Part shown: positions 45,097 through 54,013 of the stretch, piece after piece
Numbering within the stretch: position 1 is the stretch's first letter
Layout of the letters: the number at the start of each line of letters is the position of its first letter
DNA from: Epilithonimonas caeni DSM 17710
Lineage (GTDB): Bacteria; Bacteroidota; Bacteroidia; Flavobacteriales; Weeksellaceae
NCBI RefSeq assembly: GCF_000426465.1
Contig: NZ_AUFK01000018.1
Span: 1 to 64,000, forward strand
Length of the DNA: 64,000 nucleotides
Direction: 5' to 3'
Program-made: the position numbers and the translations under genes
Notes under the pieces: model-generated
What the model was told of the DNA's origin: nothing
The model's database searches: none
Seen by the model: only the letters and a program-made list of their open reading frames with translations

Positions 45097-45810
45097 ACTA
45101 TAAAGACTATACAATCTCTGGACAAAAAGAAATACAGGCAAAAATACAATTTGTTTTTAGTTGAAGGTAATAAAATCATAAAAGAACTGCCAAATTCTGA
45201 TTATGAAATTGAAAATCTGTACTCCGTAAATCCGGAAAATTTATCTTTTAAAACGAAAGAAATTGAGAAAATCTTGCCCAACGAACTGAAAAAAATAAGT
45301 TTTCTTCAACATCCGAAAGATTCTGTCGCGGTTTGTAAGATCCCAGAGAATAAAATATTAAAAGAGGTTTCCATTCAATTGATATTAGACGGCATCCAGG
45401 ACCCGGGCAATCTTGGAACGATCATAAGACTGGCGGACTGGTTCGGGATAGAACAGATCATTTGTAGCAATGATACAGTAGATGTTTATAATCCAAAAGT
45501 CATACAAGCAACGATGGGATCCTTTCTAAGAGTGAATGTTTGCTATACAGATCTGGAAGAATACCTATCAACATATCCATATCCGACCCTGGGGACGGAT
45601 ATGAACGGGGAAAATATATATGAAACCGATTTTCCGGAAAAATTCTCATTGATATTTGGGAATGAAGGAAACGGACTGCGAGCTTCTACAGAAAATCTTA
45701 TTTCAAAAATGATCACAATCCCAAGATTCGGCAAAAATCAATCTACCGAAAGTCTGAACGTATCTATGTCCGCCGGAATCATACTGGGGGAAATTTTTTC
45801 TAAAAAATAA
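45082..45810 (+). CDS. SpoU/TrmH-family RNA 2'-O-methyltransferase
   Basis: 242 residues from the ATG at 45082 (MLTAHTIKTIQSLDKKKYRQ), preferred to an ATG nine codons upstream because it begins at the conserved substrate-binding domain. The N-terminal L30e-like part (FLVEGNKIIKELP) is followed by the SPOUT knot: LDGIQDPGNLGTIIRLADWF (motif 1), LIFGNEGNGL (motif 2) and FGKNQSTESLNVSMSAGIIL (motif 3, SAM pocket). It methylates a ribose in rRNA or tRNA; the exact site cannot be read from sequence. The first 15 bases overlap tamL, which is transcribed in the opposite direction. Confidence 0.92.
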   Translation: MLTAHTIKTIQSLDKKKYRQKYNLFLVEGNKIIKELPNSDYEIENLYSVNPENLSFKTKEIEKILPNELKKISFLQHPKDSVAVCKIPENKILKEVSIQLILDGIQDPGNLGTIIRLADWFGIEQIICSNDTVDVYNPKVIQATMGSFLRVNVCYTDLEEYLSTYPYPTLGTDMNGENIYETDFPEKFSLIFGNEGNGLRASTENLISKMITIPRFGKNQSTESLNVSMSAGIILGEIFSKK

Positions 45811-45834
45811 AAATTATCCACTATTGAAATAAAT

Positions 45835-46329
45835 TCAAATTAGTTTCTCGAGGCTAGAGGCTGCTTTATTCTTTTGATAGTCGTCTAGTTTTTTTCTGAT
45901 AAATCTCAGAGCATAGGGTGCAACATATACCAGCGCAAGACCTAAGGCTTTTCTTTTCCAATTTTTATTCATCACACTTTTTTTCGCAAAATTACCTACC
46001 AAAGTTACAACGCCCATTTTTATCGTATTCTCCAGCAATCCTGATCGTAAACTATCATTGGCCAGACCGAGAATATTTTTTTTAGATGCGGATTCTTTAA
46101 TCCCGGAAGATATTTCTCTCATAATATTCTGAGTATCGAGAGAGAGAGAAGTATCACCATCCTCATTTTTTGTTTCTTTCAAGAACTTGTCTGTAAAACC
46201 ATGGGTCAACACTCCTAGACTTTCTTTCTTACTTTTGAAAGTAATAATATCCTCGAGTTCTCCGATCTCATGTTTCAGGAGTTTTTTCTGATTTCTAAGC
46301 TCTTGCAGATTATTGTAGTTAGTTGCCAT
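45835..46329 (-). CDS. Hypothetical protein of the YtxH/holin-like cluster
   Basis: 164 residues. A coiled N-terminus (ELRNQKKLLKHEIGELEDII), a central polar region with EISSGIKESASKKNILGLAN, then two hydrophobic stretches, IKMGVVTLVGNFAKKSVM and ALGLALVYVAPYALRFIRKK, around a basic linker (NKNWKRK). No named domain recognised with certainty. It is the last gene of a three-gene membrane-stress type cluster (YtxH, holin-like, this one), 4 bases after the holin-like gene, so probably translated from one message. The role is unknown. Confidence 0.75.
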   Translation of the reverse strand: MATNYNNLQELRNQKKLLKHEIGELEDIITFKSKKESLGVLTHGFTDKFLKETKNEDGDTSLSLDTQNIMREISSGIKESASKKNILGLANDSLRSGLLENTIKMGVVTLVGNFAKKSVMNKNWKRKALGLALVYVAPYALRFIRKKLDDYQKNKAASSLEKLI

Positions 46330-46333
46330 AATT

Positions 46334-46642
46334 TTAATGTTTTAAAAATTCTATTACCTGATTTGCTATAGATGTCACAATTTTTTTCTTCAAGACAATG
46401 ACGATCAACATCAATAGAAAATAAAATCCGGCAACAATCAAAAATCCATAAGCGGCATTACCTAAAGACTGCCCAATAAGAAACGCAATCCCGAAATTGA
46501 AAAGAATAATAAAAAATGAGAATGCAATCAAAACAATAGAAAGAAATGCGATGATGCCAGCTGACAATGAAGACTTCTCTGTAAATTGCAACTTGAGAAG
46601 ATCCAATCGCTTGGTTGTATAATCTTTTATAATATCAATCAT
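46334..46642 (-). CDS. Phage-holin-like (Hol_Tox family) membrane protein
   Basis: 102 residues. An N-terminal amphipathic helix (MIDIIKDYTTKRLDLLKLQF) and two strong membrane helices (AGIIAFLSIVLIAFSFFIILFNFG region and AAYGFLIVAGFYFLLMLIVIV), then a basic tail. This is the chromosomal 'phage holin family' protein that accompanies YtxH proteins in Bacteroidetes and Actinobacteria; despite the name it is not prophage-borne here. No lysis role is implied. Its start is 90 bases behind the YtxH stop, with a terminator-like hairpin in between. Confidence 0.83.
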   Translation of the reverse strand: MIDIIKDYTTKRLDLLKLQFTEKSSLSAGIIAFLSIVLIAFSFFIILFNFGIAFLIGQSLGNAAYGFLIVAGFYFLLMLIVIVLKKKIVTSIANQVIEFLKH

Positions 46643-46680
46643 AAGAATCTTGTTAAATATAAAATTACACTTTTATTTAC

Positions 46681-46713
46681 AAAAAAAGGAACTTAGAAAC
46701 TAAATTCCTTTTT
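46681..46713 (-). terminator. Terminator-like hairpin between ytxH and the holin-like gene
   Basis: AAAAAGGAACTTA / TAAATTCCTTTTT (12 of 13 pairs), loop GAAAC; on the minus strand it ends in TTTTTTTG. It should terminate or attenuate ytxH transcripts ahead of the two downstream genes. Confidence 0.7.
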
Positions 46714-46732
46714 ATAGCTATTTAAAGGGTTA

Positions 46733-47110
46733 TTATTTCAAACCATCCAATTCGGTCTCTACATCTTTTACAACATCAGAAGTTTTTGAAACGATCTGAT
46801 CTTTGTACTTATCATAACTGTCTTTCACAGTTGAAGCTACATTTTGAGCTGTTTCTTTGAACGTTGAAGACAAAGACTGATATTTATCCTTTACATTGTG
46901 GGACACTTCCGAGTATTTATCTTTAACTTTTTCAGATGTTTTGCCATACTCGTCTACAGCTTTATCTTTTAGGTCATTCGCCTTTTCTCTGATTTTTTTT
47001 CTGGTTTCTTTACCTTCTTCTGGCGCATAAAGCAATCCTAGAACTACACCTGTAGCTGCTCCTGCCAACAATGCAGCTAATACCGCTGCTGAATTTGATT
47101 TTTTTGACAT
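46733..47110 (-). CDS. YtxH-domain membrane protein
   Basis: 125 residues. A membrane helix at the start (SAAVLAALLAGAATGVVLGLLYAPEEGKETRKK) carries the LLYAPxxGxETRxKI signature of YtxH proteins. The rest is a long charged amphipathic helix with 11-mer-like KDKxxxxSxxVKD repeats (DKAVDEYGKTSEKVKDKYSE), similar to LEA-type stress proteins. It likely sits in the inner membrane with a cytoplasmic helical tail. YtxH proteins respond to general stress in other bacteria; here regulation is not visible beyond the separate terminator. Confidence 0.88.
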   Translation of the reverse strand: MSKKSNSAAVLAALLAGAATGVVLGLLYAPEEGKETRKKIREKANDLKDKAVDEYGKTSEKVKDKYSEVSHNVKDKYQSLSSTFKETAQNVASTVKDSYDKYKDQIVSKTSDVVKDVETELDGLK

Positions 47111-47206
47111 TATTTATAATTTTTTAGTTAATTTAAAAATTTCGATTTGATAATTCTAAATTTACAACTAAAATGCCAAAGAAAAAATAAACTTCTTAAA
47201 ATTTTG

Positions 47207-47884
47207 TTAAAACTTTTTGATATAGGACAAAATCAACTTTATCGTTTCTTCTTTATTGATATTTGTATTATCTATAAGAATGGCATCATCAGCTTGTTTA
47301 AGAGGGGAGACTTCTCTTTCGCTGTCAATTTTGTCTCTCGAGATGAGATTTTTCTTCACTGTTTCAATATCAGTTTTTTCGCCAGCCAATTCCAATTCCA
47401 GAAAACGCCTTCTGGCACGTTCATCCTGACTTGCTGTCATAAAAAATTTGTAATCGGCATTTGGAAGGACAACTGTTCCGATATCTCTGCCATCCATGAT
47501 CACACCTCCTTTTTTAGCAATATCGCGTTGCGTTTTCAGTAAAAAACTTCTCACATCAGCCTCTTTTGCTACCTGACTTACATTGTCCGAAACCTGTGGA
47601 AATCTGATTTCCCTATCTATATTCTTACCGTTAAGAAAAAGTTTAAGCTCGCCATCAATATCCTGAAATTCCAGATTGATCTTTGGAAGATCAGCAATTA
47701 ATTTATCAATGTCTACATTTTTGTCAGCATCTACACAATTCTGAATAGCATAAAAAGTAACACCCCTATAAAGTGCACCCGTGTCCATATGAATCAGACC
47801 CAATTTTTTTGCAATGATTTTAGAAATAGAACTTTTCCCTGTAGATGAAAATCCGTCTATAGCGATTACCGGCTTTTTTGTCAT
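47207..47884 (-). CDS. cmk: Cytidylate kinase
   Basis: 225 residues. P-loop near the N-terminus (IAIDGFSSTGKSSISKIIAK), then DTGALYRGVTFYAIQN, the long CMP-binding insert (residues ~60-110) typical of Cmk, SQVAKEADVRSFLLKTQRDI, MDGRDIGTVVLPNADYKFFM and the lid REVSPLKQADDAILIDNT. It phosphorylates CMP and dCMP to diphosphates in the cytoplasm. All motifs are intact. It lies 108 bases downstream of porQ on the same strand, a pairing I recall from other flavobacteria, though without functional explanation. Confidence 0.96.
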   Translation of the reverse strand: MTKKPVIAIDGFSSTGKSSISKIIAKKLGLIHMDTGALYRGVTFYAIQNCVDADKNVDIDKLIADLPKINLEFQDIDGELKLFLNGKNIDREIRFPQVSDNVSQVAKEADVRSFLLKTQRDIAKKGGVIMDGRDIGTVVLPNADYKFFMTASQDERARRRFLELELAGEKTDIETVKKNLISRDKIDSEREVSPLKQADDAILIDNTNINKEETIKLILSYIKKF

Positions 47885-47992
47885 GCCACAAAATTAAAAA
47901 AATTTAAGCTCTCGACATTAAGGAATTTGTTTGATCTAGAAATTTAATTCTTTAAATATTGACTTTCAATATCCTTCTTTAGAAACTTGACT

Positions 47993-48988
47993 TTATCTCC
48001 TGTTTCCTCCAAGTTCTATAAGATCCATCGTAAGACCAAGCATGTTGACATTGGAAGCATTGTGATAACGCATATGAGAATAATCGAACCTGAAAGAAGA
48101 GATCTTGATGCTGAATCCAGCTGATAATCCCGTGAAATTTCTCTGGTCGAGCACAGCAAGATCACCTCCTCTCTTCACATTATAACCTACTCTAATATTA
48201 AAAGCCTGACCAGGAAACAACTCGGCTCCCAAAGACAAATGGTCTAAAACTTTCCTACCGAATTTTGTAGGCTGTCCATTGATATCGGTATCCGGAGAGA
48301 TATTGAACTCTTGCAGGTCGTGTGCAGTAATAGTAAGCGCAGCAGGAAACTCATTCAAAATCTTGGTATAACCAAGGTCTACGCGAAAAGGAAGTTTTTC
48401 CCTTACACCATTATAAGGGCGAATCTGATAACCAAAATTACGAAAAACCAGGGCCAACGTTTCATTGGTCTTATCAAAATAATAGGTAACTCCTGCATTG
48501 GCTGTAATGGCAGAAGATGAATAGGTATCTATTTTAGAGGTCACATAATTTACATTCATCCCTATTGTCCAATCATCTTCGAACTGATAGGCATAACCTA
48601 ATCCTACTGATGCATCCATTGCAGAGAAATCACCATTGATATTAGAACTTTCATCGGTCCTCGGCATAGAGCCATAATCCATATATCTTGCATTGAACGA
48701 GACCAGATGGCCATACTCCATATCACGAACATAACTAATGCTCCCGATCTTTGTATCCGCAAGATAAGAAGCATAATTTACAGATAACATTTTATCCATT
48801 TCCAGGTTCATCAGAGCCGGATTGGCAGCTGTAAAGTTCACATCATAATCACGAACAGAGATAGCATCTCCCAAAACGGCTTGCCTCGGAGAAATCGGAA
48901 TATTAAGGAACTGATAGACCGTGGTCCCTGTCTGGGAAAAAACCACTTTGGAAATTATGATAAAAAAAAGGTAGTAAAACTTCTTCAA
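47993..48988 (-). CDS. porQ: Type IX secretion system protein PorQ
   Basis: ~332 residues of the PorV-like outer-membrane barrel family. No ATG is available: TTG at 48988 (LKKFYYLFFIIISKVVFSQ as signal peptide) is chosen, with GTG at 48991 and TTG at 49009 as alternatives. The mature protein begins TGTTVYQFLNIPISPRQAVL with the conserved GDAISVRDYDVNFTAANPAL segment, then beta strands ending NVNMLGLTMDLIELGGNRR. PorQ is a T9SS accessory protein in the outer membrane, needed for secretion or surface attachment in Porphyromonas-type systems. Together with gldD in this window it indicates that the organism has a T9SS/gliding apparatus. Upstream of cmk. Confidence 0.88.
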   Translation of the reverse strand: MKKFYYLFFIIISKVVFSQTGTTVYQFLNIPISPRQAVLGDAISVRDYDVNFTAANPALMNLEMDKMLSVNYASYLADTKIGSISYVRDMEYGHLVSFNARYMDYGSMPRTDESSNINGDFSAMDASVGLGYAYQFEDDWTIGMNVNYVTSKIDTYSSSAITANAGVTYYFDKTNETLALVFRNFGYQIRPYNGVREKLPFRVDLGYTKILNEFPAALTITAHDLQEFNISPDTDINGQPTKFGRKVLDHLSLGAELFPGQAFNIRVGYNVKRGGDLAVLDQRNFTGLSAGFSIKISSFRFDYSHMRYHNASNVNMLGLTMDLIELGGNRR

Positions 48989-49084
48989 CACTATATCTTG
49001 GCTTTGCAAAAATAATCTATTTTGATACTAATCAAAATTTTTACACTACTATCTTTTTCATTAACGTAATTCTTTTGCTTTCAT

Positions 49085-49092
49085 TATATTTG
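49085..49092 (+). promoter_or_regulatory. -7 promoter element of pyrH-frr
   Basis: TATATTTG matches TAnnTTTG exactly; the expected start ~49099 gives a ~79-base leader before pyrH. Confidence 0.5.
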
Positions 49093-49177
49093 CACAGTCA
49101 AAATTTAAAATAAATTTGAATTTGCCTGATAAGAGGAATTCGATCTGATAAACTAAGAAAAAGTAACAACAAAAATA

Positions 49178-49885
49178 ATGAAATATAAAAGAATCCTTCT
49201 GAAACTAAGTGGTGAGGCACTTATGGGAGAACGCCAATATGGTATCGACAATGATAGACTGAAAGAATATGCAGTAGAGATCAAAAAAGTAGTTGATAAG
49301 GGTTGCGAAGTTGCAATCGTAATTGGCGGCGGTAATATTTTCAGAGGATTAGCAGGTGCTGCAAAAGGCATGGACAGAGTTCAGGGAGATTACATGGGGA
49401 TGCTTGCAACAGTGATCAACGGAATGGCTTTACAAGGTGCTTTGGAAGACGCCGGGATCATTACAAGATTGCAATCTGCCATAGAAATGGACAAAGTTGC
49501 CGAGCCTTTCATCAAAAGAAAAGCGGTTCGCCATCTTGAAAAAGGAAGAGTTGTGATCTTTGGGGCTGGAACTGGAAACCCTTATTTCACAACAGATACT
49601 GCGGCAACGCTTAGAGCAATTGAAATAGATGCTGATGTGATTCTAAAAGGAACAAGAGTGGATGGAATCTATGATAGTGATCCTGAAAAAAATGCAGATG
49701 CCGTGAAATTCAACAGCTTGTCATTTGATGAAGTTTTTGAAAAAAACCTGAAAGTAATGGACATGACGGCATTTACCTTAAGTCATGAAAACAAGCTGCC
49801 AATTATCGTCTTTGATATGAATAAAGAAGGTAATCTGGAAAAACTAGTAGACGGAGAAAATATAGGAACACTAGTCAACGTTTAA
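49178..49885 (+). CDS. pyrH: UMP kinase
   Basis: 235 residues, the normal length. Amino-acid-kinase fold: [95 protein letters not shown] and the C-terminal [12 protein letters not shown]. It phosphorylates UMP to UDP as a hexamer and is subject to UTP inhibition and GTP activation in the family. It is followed after 103 bases by frr, the very common pyrH-frr order (often tsf-pyrH-frr; tsf is not upstream here). Confidence 0.97.
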   Translation: MKYKRILLKLSGEALMGERQYGIDNDRLKEYAVEIKKVVDKGCEVAIVIGGGNIFRGLAGAAKGMDRVQGDYMGMLATVINGMALQGALEDAGIITRLQSAIEMDKVAEPFIKRKAVRHLEKGRVVIFGAGTGNPYFTTDTAATLRAIEIDADVILKGTRVDGIYDSDPEKNADAVKFNSLSFDEVFEKNLKVMDMTAFTLSHENKLPIIVFDMNKEGNLEKLVDGENIGTLVNV

Positions 49886-49988
49886 ATGAGGATCGATTTT
49901 TGATATTTTGATTTAAGATCATTTATCACTTAATTATATAATCCATCATTCATAAAATATGTGTCAATTATCAAATTTTAAATATACA

Positions 49989-50543
49989 ATGGAAGAATTA
50001 GAACTCATTGTAGCATCGGTAAAGCAAGAGATGGATGCTGCAATCAAGCATTTGGAACACGCTTTTCAAAAGATCAGGGCCGGACGTGCTTCCACATCTA
50101 TGGTTCAGGATGTGATGGTAGAATATTACGGGGCTCCGACTCCACTTAGCCAGGTTGCGAACGTGTCTGTAGTAGATGCAATGACACTTTCTATCCAGCC
50201 TTGGGACAGAACGGCTTTGGGAGCAATAGCGAAAGGGATCGTCAACTCCAACCTTGGTTTTGCACCGTCTAATAATGGCGACGTGATCATTATCAATGTA
50301 CCTCCTTTGACAGAAGAAAGAAGACGCGAATTGGCAAGACAGGCAAAAGGAGAAACCGACCAGACAAAGGTAACCATCAGGAACGCAAGACAGGAAGGTA
50401 ACAAAGAACTGAAAAGACTGGATGGCGTAGCTGAAGACCTTATAAAAGGTGTTGAAAAAGATATCCAAGACCTTACAGACGCTTACGTGAAAAAAGCTGA
50501 CGAACATCTGAAAGTAAAAGAAGCCGAGATCTTAAAAGTTTAA
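49989..50543 (+). CDS. frr: Ribosome recycling factor
   Basis: 184 residues from the ATG at 49989, matching the standard length (~185); an in-frame ATG ten codons upstream would add a non-conserved leader. The three-helix bundle part has HLEHAFQKIRAGRASTSMVQ and the C-terminal KELKRLDGVAEDLIKGVEKD. The small beta domain contains VEYYGAPTPLSQVANVSVVD and IQPWDRTALGAIAKGI. RRF splits post-termination ribosomes together with EF-G. Co-transcribed with pyrH and closed by a strong terminator. Confidence 0.97.
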   Translation: MEELELIVASVKQEMDAAIKHLEHAFQKIRAGRASTSMVQDVMVEYYGAPTPLSQVANVSVVDAMTLSIQPWDRTALGAIAKGIVNSNLGFAPSNNGDVIIINVPPLTEERRRELARQAKGETDQTKVTIRNARQEGNKELKRLDGVAEDLIKGVEKDIQDLTDAYVKKADEHLKVKEAEILKV

Positions 50544-50572
50544 TCCTACTGACTCTTTTAATTAAAATGTAC

Positions 50573-50605
50573 AGGCCTCACAATTTGATATTGTAAGGCC
50601 TTTTA
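50573..50605 (+). terminator. Terminator of pyrH-frr
   Basis: AGGCCTCACAAT / ATTGTAAGGCCT (one mismatch) followed by TTTATC. Confidence 0.82.
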
Positions 50606-50630
50606 TCTTGGTTAGAAAAAATTTATTACA

Positions 50631-50666
50631 AAAAACTAAAAAAGGATGAGCAAACGCCCATCCTTT
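50631..50666 (-). terminator. Terminator of the SurA-like gene
   Basis: AAAGGATG / CATCCTTT with a 10-base loop; TTTTTAGTTTTTTG follows on the minus strand. Confidence 0.72.
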
Positions 50667-50685
50667 TGTTTTTTAAAATTGATTA

Positions 50686-52062
50686 TCATTTAGTTTCCAC
50701 TACAGAACTTTTCAGCCAATTGCTGTGGAACTTGCAATCCTTGTATTTGTTATCAATGGAAATGAAGATGGAAGGGATTTTATTATTGACCCATTTTTCC
50801 ACAATTTCATTCTTCTTCTTGTTTAGAGCCATATCCTTGATCCTTTCATAATCAGTAGATAACTCCAACTGGTGTGCATCTATGATATCATTCACCTGAA
50901 TAATGCTTATCATTTTTCTTTTCTGAGAATCTTCTTGCTGAAATGGGTCTGTAATATCACCCTTTTTAAGACCAGCGATCTGATAAGAAATTGTAGGATC
51001 TAGCCCTAATTTTTCCAATTTGTCCGATCCATCACTATTATTAGCAATCACACCTGCACTGAATTTGTTGCTCTTATCATCCGAGAATTTATAAGCTGCA
51101 TCTTTGAAGCTGATTTTCTTCTCGATGATCAATGTTCTGATGCTATCTAATTCTTTTTTAGCGGCCGTAAGTTCTTCTGCATTCGGTGTACTTTTTATCA
51201 GAATATGTCTGGCATCGTATTTTTTACCATTTCTCTTAACCAATTGTATCAGGTGATAGCCAAACTCGGATTCAACCGGGTCGGACAGCTCACCTTCCTG
51301 AAGATTAAGAGCCGCTGCTTCGAATGGCTTTACCATCTGGCCTGTATTGATATTCTTATAAAGTCCTCCCACAGCAGCAGAACCTTCGTCTTCTGAATAG
51401 ATCCTTGCCATATTCTCAAAAGACTCTCCGCCTTTTATGTCCTGCTTGATCTTGTTCAGTTTATCTACGATCTCTTTTTTATGGGCTTCAGTTAATTTCG
51501 GATAGATACTGATTTTGGAAAGCGATACCTCATCCTTCACATTCGGAAGTTGGAATTTGAATTGATTATAAAAATCTGTTACTTCATTAGGCGTTACATC
51601 CGCTTTATCCGTAATACGTCCGTACTTTGCCTGCCCGTAATAATTATCCGCATCGATCTTCTCGATCGCATTTTTCATCTCGTAACTTGTTCTGAATTTA
51701 TACGCCGCCAACATCGCCTTTTCATCCGGAAACTGTCCCAAGATCTGGTTATATTTATTACCTGCCATTTCTTTTATAGCAGCAGACCGGTTTTCTATAA
51801 GCGTATCCTTTTTAGCTTCGTAGATCAGCAATTTGTTATTCAGGATACTTTCCATAAAATCACATTTATCCCCGACATTGGCGCCTTGCTGTTTAGCATA
51901 GTTCGCCTGATCCTCTATGTCAGATTCCAGAACGATCTCATCACCAATTACGGCTGCGATACCATCTATAAGCTGACCTTTTTGTAATTGTGCAGATAAT
52001 TTTCCACTGAAAAGGAAAATAAATACTGACAATAAAAAAAGACATTTAGTGTATTTTGACAT
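50686..52062 (-). CDS. SurA-like periplasmic peptidyl-prolyl isomerase
   Basis: 458 residues with signal peptide MSKYTKCLFLLSVFIFLFSGKLSA. SurA N-domain (LIDGIAAVIGDEIVLESDIE, CDFMESILNNKLLIYEAKKD) and two parvulin-type isomerase domains: the first ~190-285 (FENMARIYSEDEGSAAVGGL, PVESEFGYHLIQLVKRNG), the second ~286-390 starting YDARHILIKSTPNAEELTAA with KDAAYKFSDDKSNKFSAGVI. It acts as chaperone or isomerase for outer-membrane proteins in the periplasm. Another isomerase gene lies 65 bases upstream on the same strand, so both are likely in one operon with the PfkB kinase gene. Confidence 0.92.
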   Translation of the reverse strand: MSKYTKCLFLLSVFIFLFSGKLSAQLQKGQLIDGIAAVIGDEIVLESDIEDQANYAKQQGANVGDKCDFMESILNNKLLIYEAKKDTLIENRSAAIKEMAGNKYNQILGQFPDEKAMLAAYKFRTSYEMKNAIEKIDADNYYGQAKYGRITDKADVTPNEVTDFYNQFKFQLPNVKDEVSLSKISIYPKLTEAHKKEIVDKLNKIKQDIKGGESFENMARIYSEDEGSAAVGGLYKNINTGQMVKPFEAAALNLQEGELSDPVESEFGYHLIQLVKRNGKKYDARHILIKSTPNAEELTAAKKELDSIRTLIIEKKISFKDAAYKFSDDKSNKFSAGVIANNSDGSDKLEKLGLDPTISYQIAGLKKGDITDPFQQEDSQKRKMISIIQVNDIIDAHQLELSTDYERIKDMALNKKKNEIVEKWVNNKIPSIFISIDNKYKDCKFHSNWLKSSVVETK

Positions 52063-52127
52063 TATTATTGTTTATTAAGGTGCAAAATTAGAATTATCAG
52101 CCAATTCTACTCTATTTTTAATTATAA

Positions 52128-53957
52128 TTATTTCTTAAAATTTTTATTCAGTTCTTGCATGAAAGCAGGCTGAATTTCAACTTTTGTTTTTTTACGTTGA
52201 TCAGCAATTGTTTTTTGTAATAATTTCTCAGTAACAGCATCATCCATTTCCGGCTCTGCTTCTGCCTGGGTCATCTGTTGTTCCGGCAAAAGTTCATCGA
52301 TAGTAACGATCACATCCCTCTCACCAATTTTGGTAAGAAATGTTCCTTTTTTGAATGGTACATTATGCTTTTTGAAAATATCAGCAGATTCCTGGACTTT
52401 TCCCTCCTCAAAATGGACCAAGACCTGATTTTTATCGTTTACCAGATCCTTATACTTTGTTTTGAGTGCTTCCCATTTTTTAGGATCCTTTAGTTCTTTC
52501 TCCACATCTTTTACAAGTTTCGGATCAGAAACAACTGCTACTCTGGAAACAGCTCTCTTTTCCCAAACAAATTTGGATTTGTTCTCATTATAATACTGGG
52601 TATAAAGTTGAGGATTATTCTTGACCTCATTCTTAAGATATTCTGAGAAGATATATTCTGAATAGAGATTTTTCTTCAGTTCATCCAATTCAGGTTTTAT
52701 CTCCGGAAGATCTTCAAAACCTCTGGCATAAGTCCCTAGTATATACTGCATAGCCTGATAACTCACAAGATCCGACCATTGATTGCTTGGCATCTGTTCA
52801 AGATTCTTGTATTGGGAGTCCATTGCTTTTTTTAGATCTTCATAGGTCACCTTGTTTTTTCCGTAAGTGAAAAGAACTTCTTTTGTGTCTTTTGGATTTA
52901 AATAGTTCTGGTAGGATTTTTTGATTTCCGCAAAATTTGTTGTTTCCGTATATTTGTTCTGAGTTTTCAGCCAGTCTGTCAATTTCTCCGTCATTTCCTC
53001 ACCATAGCTCGTTGATAGCATTTCTTTCTGGAAAAAAGATTTATTTGCATCAGTAAGTGTATAGGGTTCAATATTATAAATATTGAAAATGAAATATTTG
53101 TCGTTGAACAAAATCGGCACTTTGGTATAGTAATCTTTTTTCTGACCTTTCAAGGCATTATAAACTTCATCCGGTAAAATAGGAGATCCCATGACTGCAC
53201 CTCCCGATTTCTTTTCATCCTCAGTTGCTCCAAATTCTTTTACGACTTCTTGAAATTTCTTCCCCGATTCCAATTCTTTATAGATCTTGGCTTTTGTTGT
53301 TTCATAGTTTGCATCATTCGGAATTGTCAAGACACCGAAGATCATATATCCCAGACTTGGTCTTGTGTTTACAACCTTTGCAAAAGCTACGACATTCGGT
53401 TTATCAATGAAAGTGGTATAAGAGTTAACCGGAGTATTTTTTACTTGCTGATAAAGTTCGTAATCCAGCATTCCCGGTTTTACATAAAATGCTTTGCCAG
53501 CTTCCGGATTGGCATTTTTTGCCAGGAAATCCTCCATCTTCAATTTCCCGCTTTTCACCTCATTATAAAGTGCTTTGTAATCGGTCTTGTCTTCTGCTTT
53601 TTTCTCCTTTATGAAAAGTAAAACCTGGATCTCATTATTGCTGGATTTCACAAAATCCTGTAATAACGGGTCGACCAAATTCTTTGGATAGAATTTTTGC
53701 TCTCTTAGTTCTGATAATTTCTGATTTACAGTATTCACAAAAAAACTAAGCGTGTCTGCCTTCTTTTCTTTTGCCAACTGTTGCAGTAGCAAAAATTCTA
53801 CTGTAGAGTTCACAGATTTGTCCGGACCAGAATTCTCCAGTCCATATTTATTCTCTCTCATATAATCTTTTACAGAGATACTGTCATTACCCACGATAAG
53901 ATATTGGGAAAAGGCCATTTGTGAAGCTAGGACAACAGGAAAAAAAATCTTCTTCAT
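52128..53957 (-). CDS. Large parvulin-type peptidyl-prolyl isomerase
   Basis: 609 residues with signal peptide MKKIFFPVVLASQMAFS. A helical SurA-like N-part (SVKDYMRENKYGLENSGPDK, FLLLQQLAKEKKAD), parvulin-related segments around residues 120-300 (MEDFLAKNANPEAGKAFYVK, LGYMIFGVLTIPNDANYETT, VKEFGATEDEKKSGGAVMGS) and a second chaperone-like half (YTQYYNENKSKFVWEKRAVS). The first isomerase domain keeps the GG(A/x)VMGSP turn, while the second looks degenerate, so enzymatic activity may rest in one domain. A PpiD/SurA-type role in outer-membrane protein folding is inferred. It sits between the PfkB kinase gene and the SurA-like gene, all on the same strand. Confidence 0.87.
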   Translation of the reverse strand: MKKIFFPVVLASQMAFSQYLIVGNDSISVKDYMRENKYGLENSGPDKSVNSTVEFLLLQQLAKEKKADTLSFFVNTVNQKLSELREQKFYPKNLVDPLLQDFVKSSNNEIQVLLFIKEKKAEDKTDYKALYNEVKSGKLKMEDFLAKNANPEAGKAFYVKPGMLDYELYQQVKNTPVNSYTTFIDKPNVVAFAKVVNTRPSLGYMIFGVLTIPNDANYETTKAKIYKELESGKKFQEVVKEFGATEDEKKSGGAVMGSPILPDEVYNALKGQKKDYYTKVPILFNDKYFIFNIYNIEPYTLTDANKSFFQKEMLSTSYGEEMTEKLTDWLKTQNKYTETTNFAEIKKSYQNYLNPKDTKEVLFTYGKNKVTYEDLKKAMDSQYKNLEQMPSNQWSDLVSYQAMQYILGTYARGFEDLPEIKPELDELKKNLYSEYIFSEYLKNEVKNNPQLYTQYYNENKSKFVWEKRAVSRVAVVSDPKLVKDVEKELKDPKKWEALKTKYKDLVNDKNQVLVHFEEGKVQESADIFKKHNVPFKKGTFLTKIGERDVIVTIDELLPEQQMTQAEAEPEMDDAVTEKLLQKTIADQRKKTKVEIQPAFMQELNKNFKK

Positions 53958-54013
53958 TTTGTATATTTTAATTTATAACACCTTTTTGAGTGATAAATTT
54001 TGATTAGGTTAAA

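Noticed and set aside
46334-46642. Holin-like gene as evidence for a prophage
   Set aside because: No other phage genes are nearby. This family is a regular chromosomal partner of YtxH proteins.
49998-50507. Minus-strand 169-codon open frame opposite frr
   Set aside because: Shadow of frr, which has full-length family motifs. No support for a second gene.
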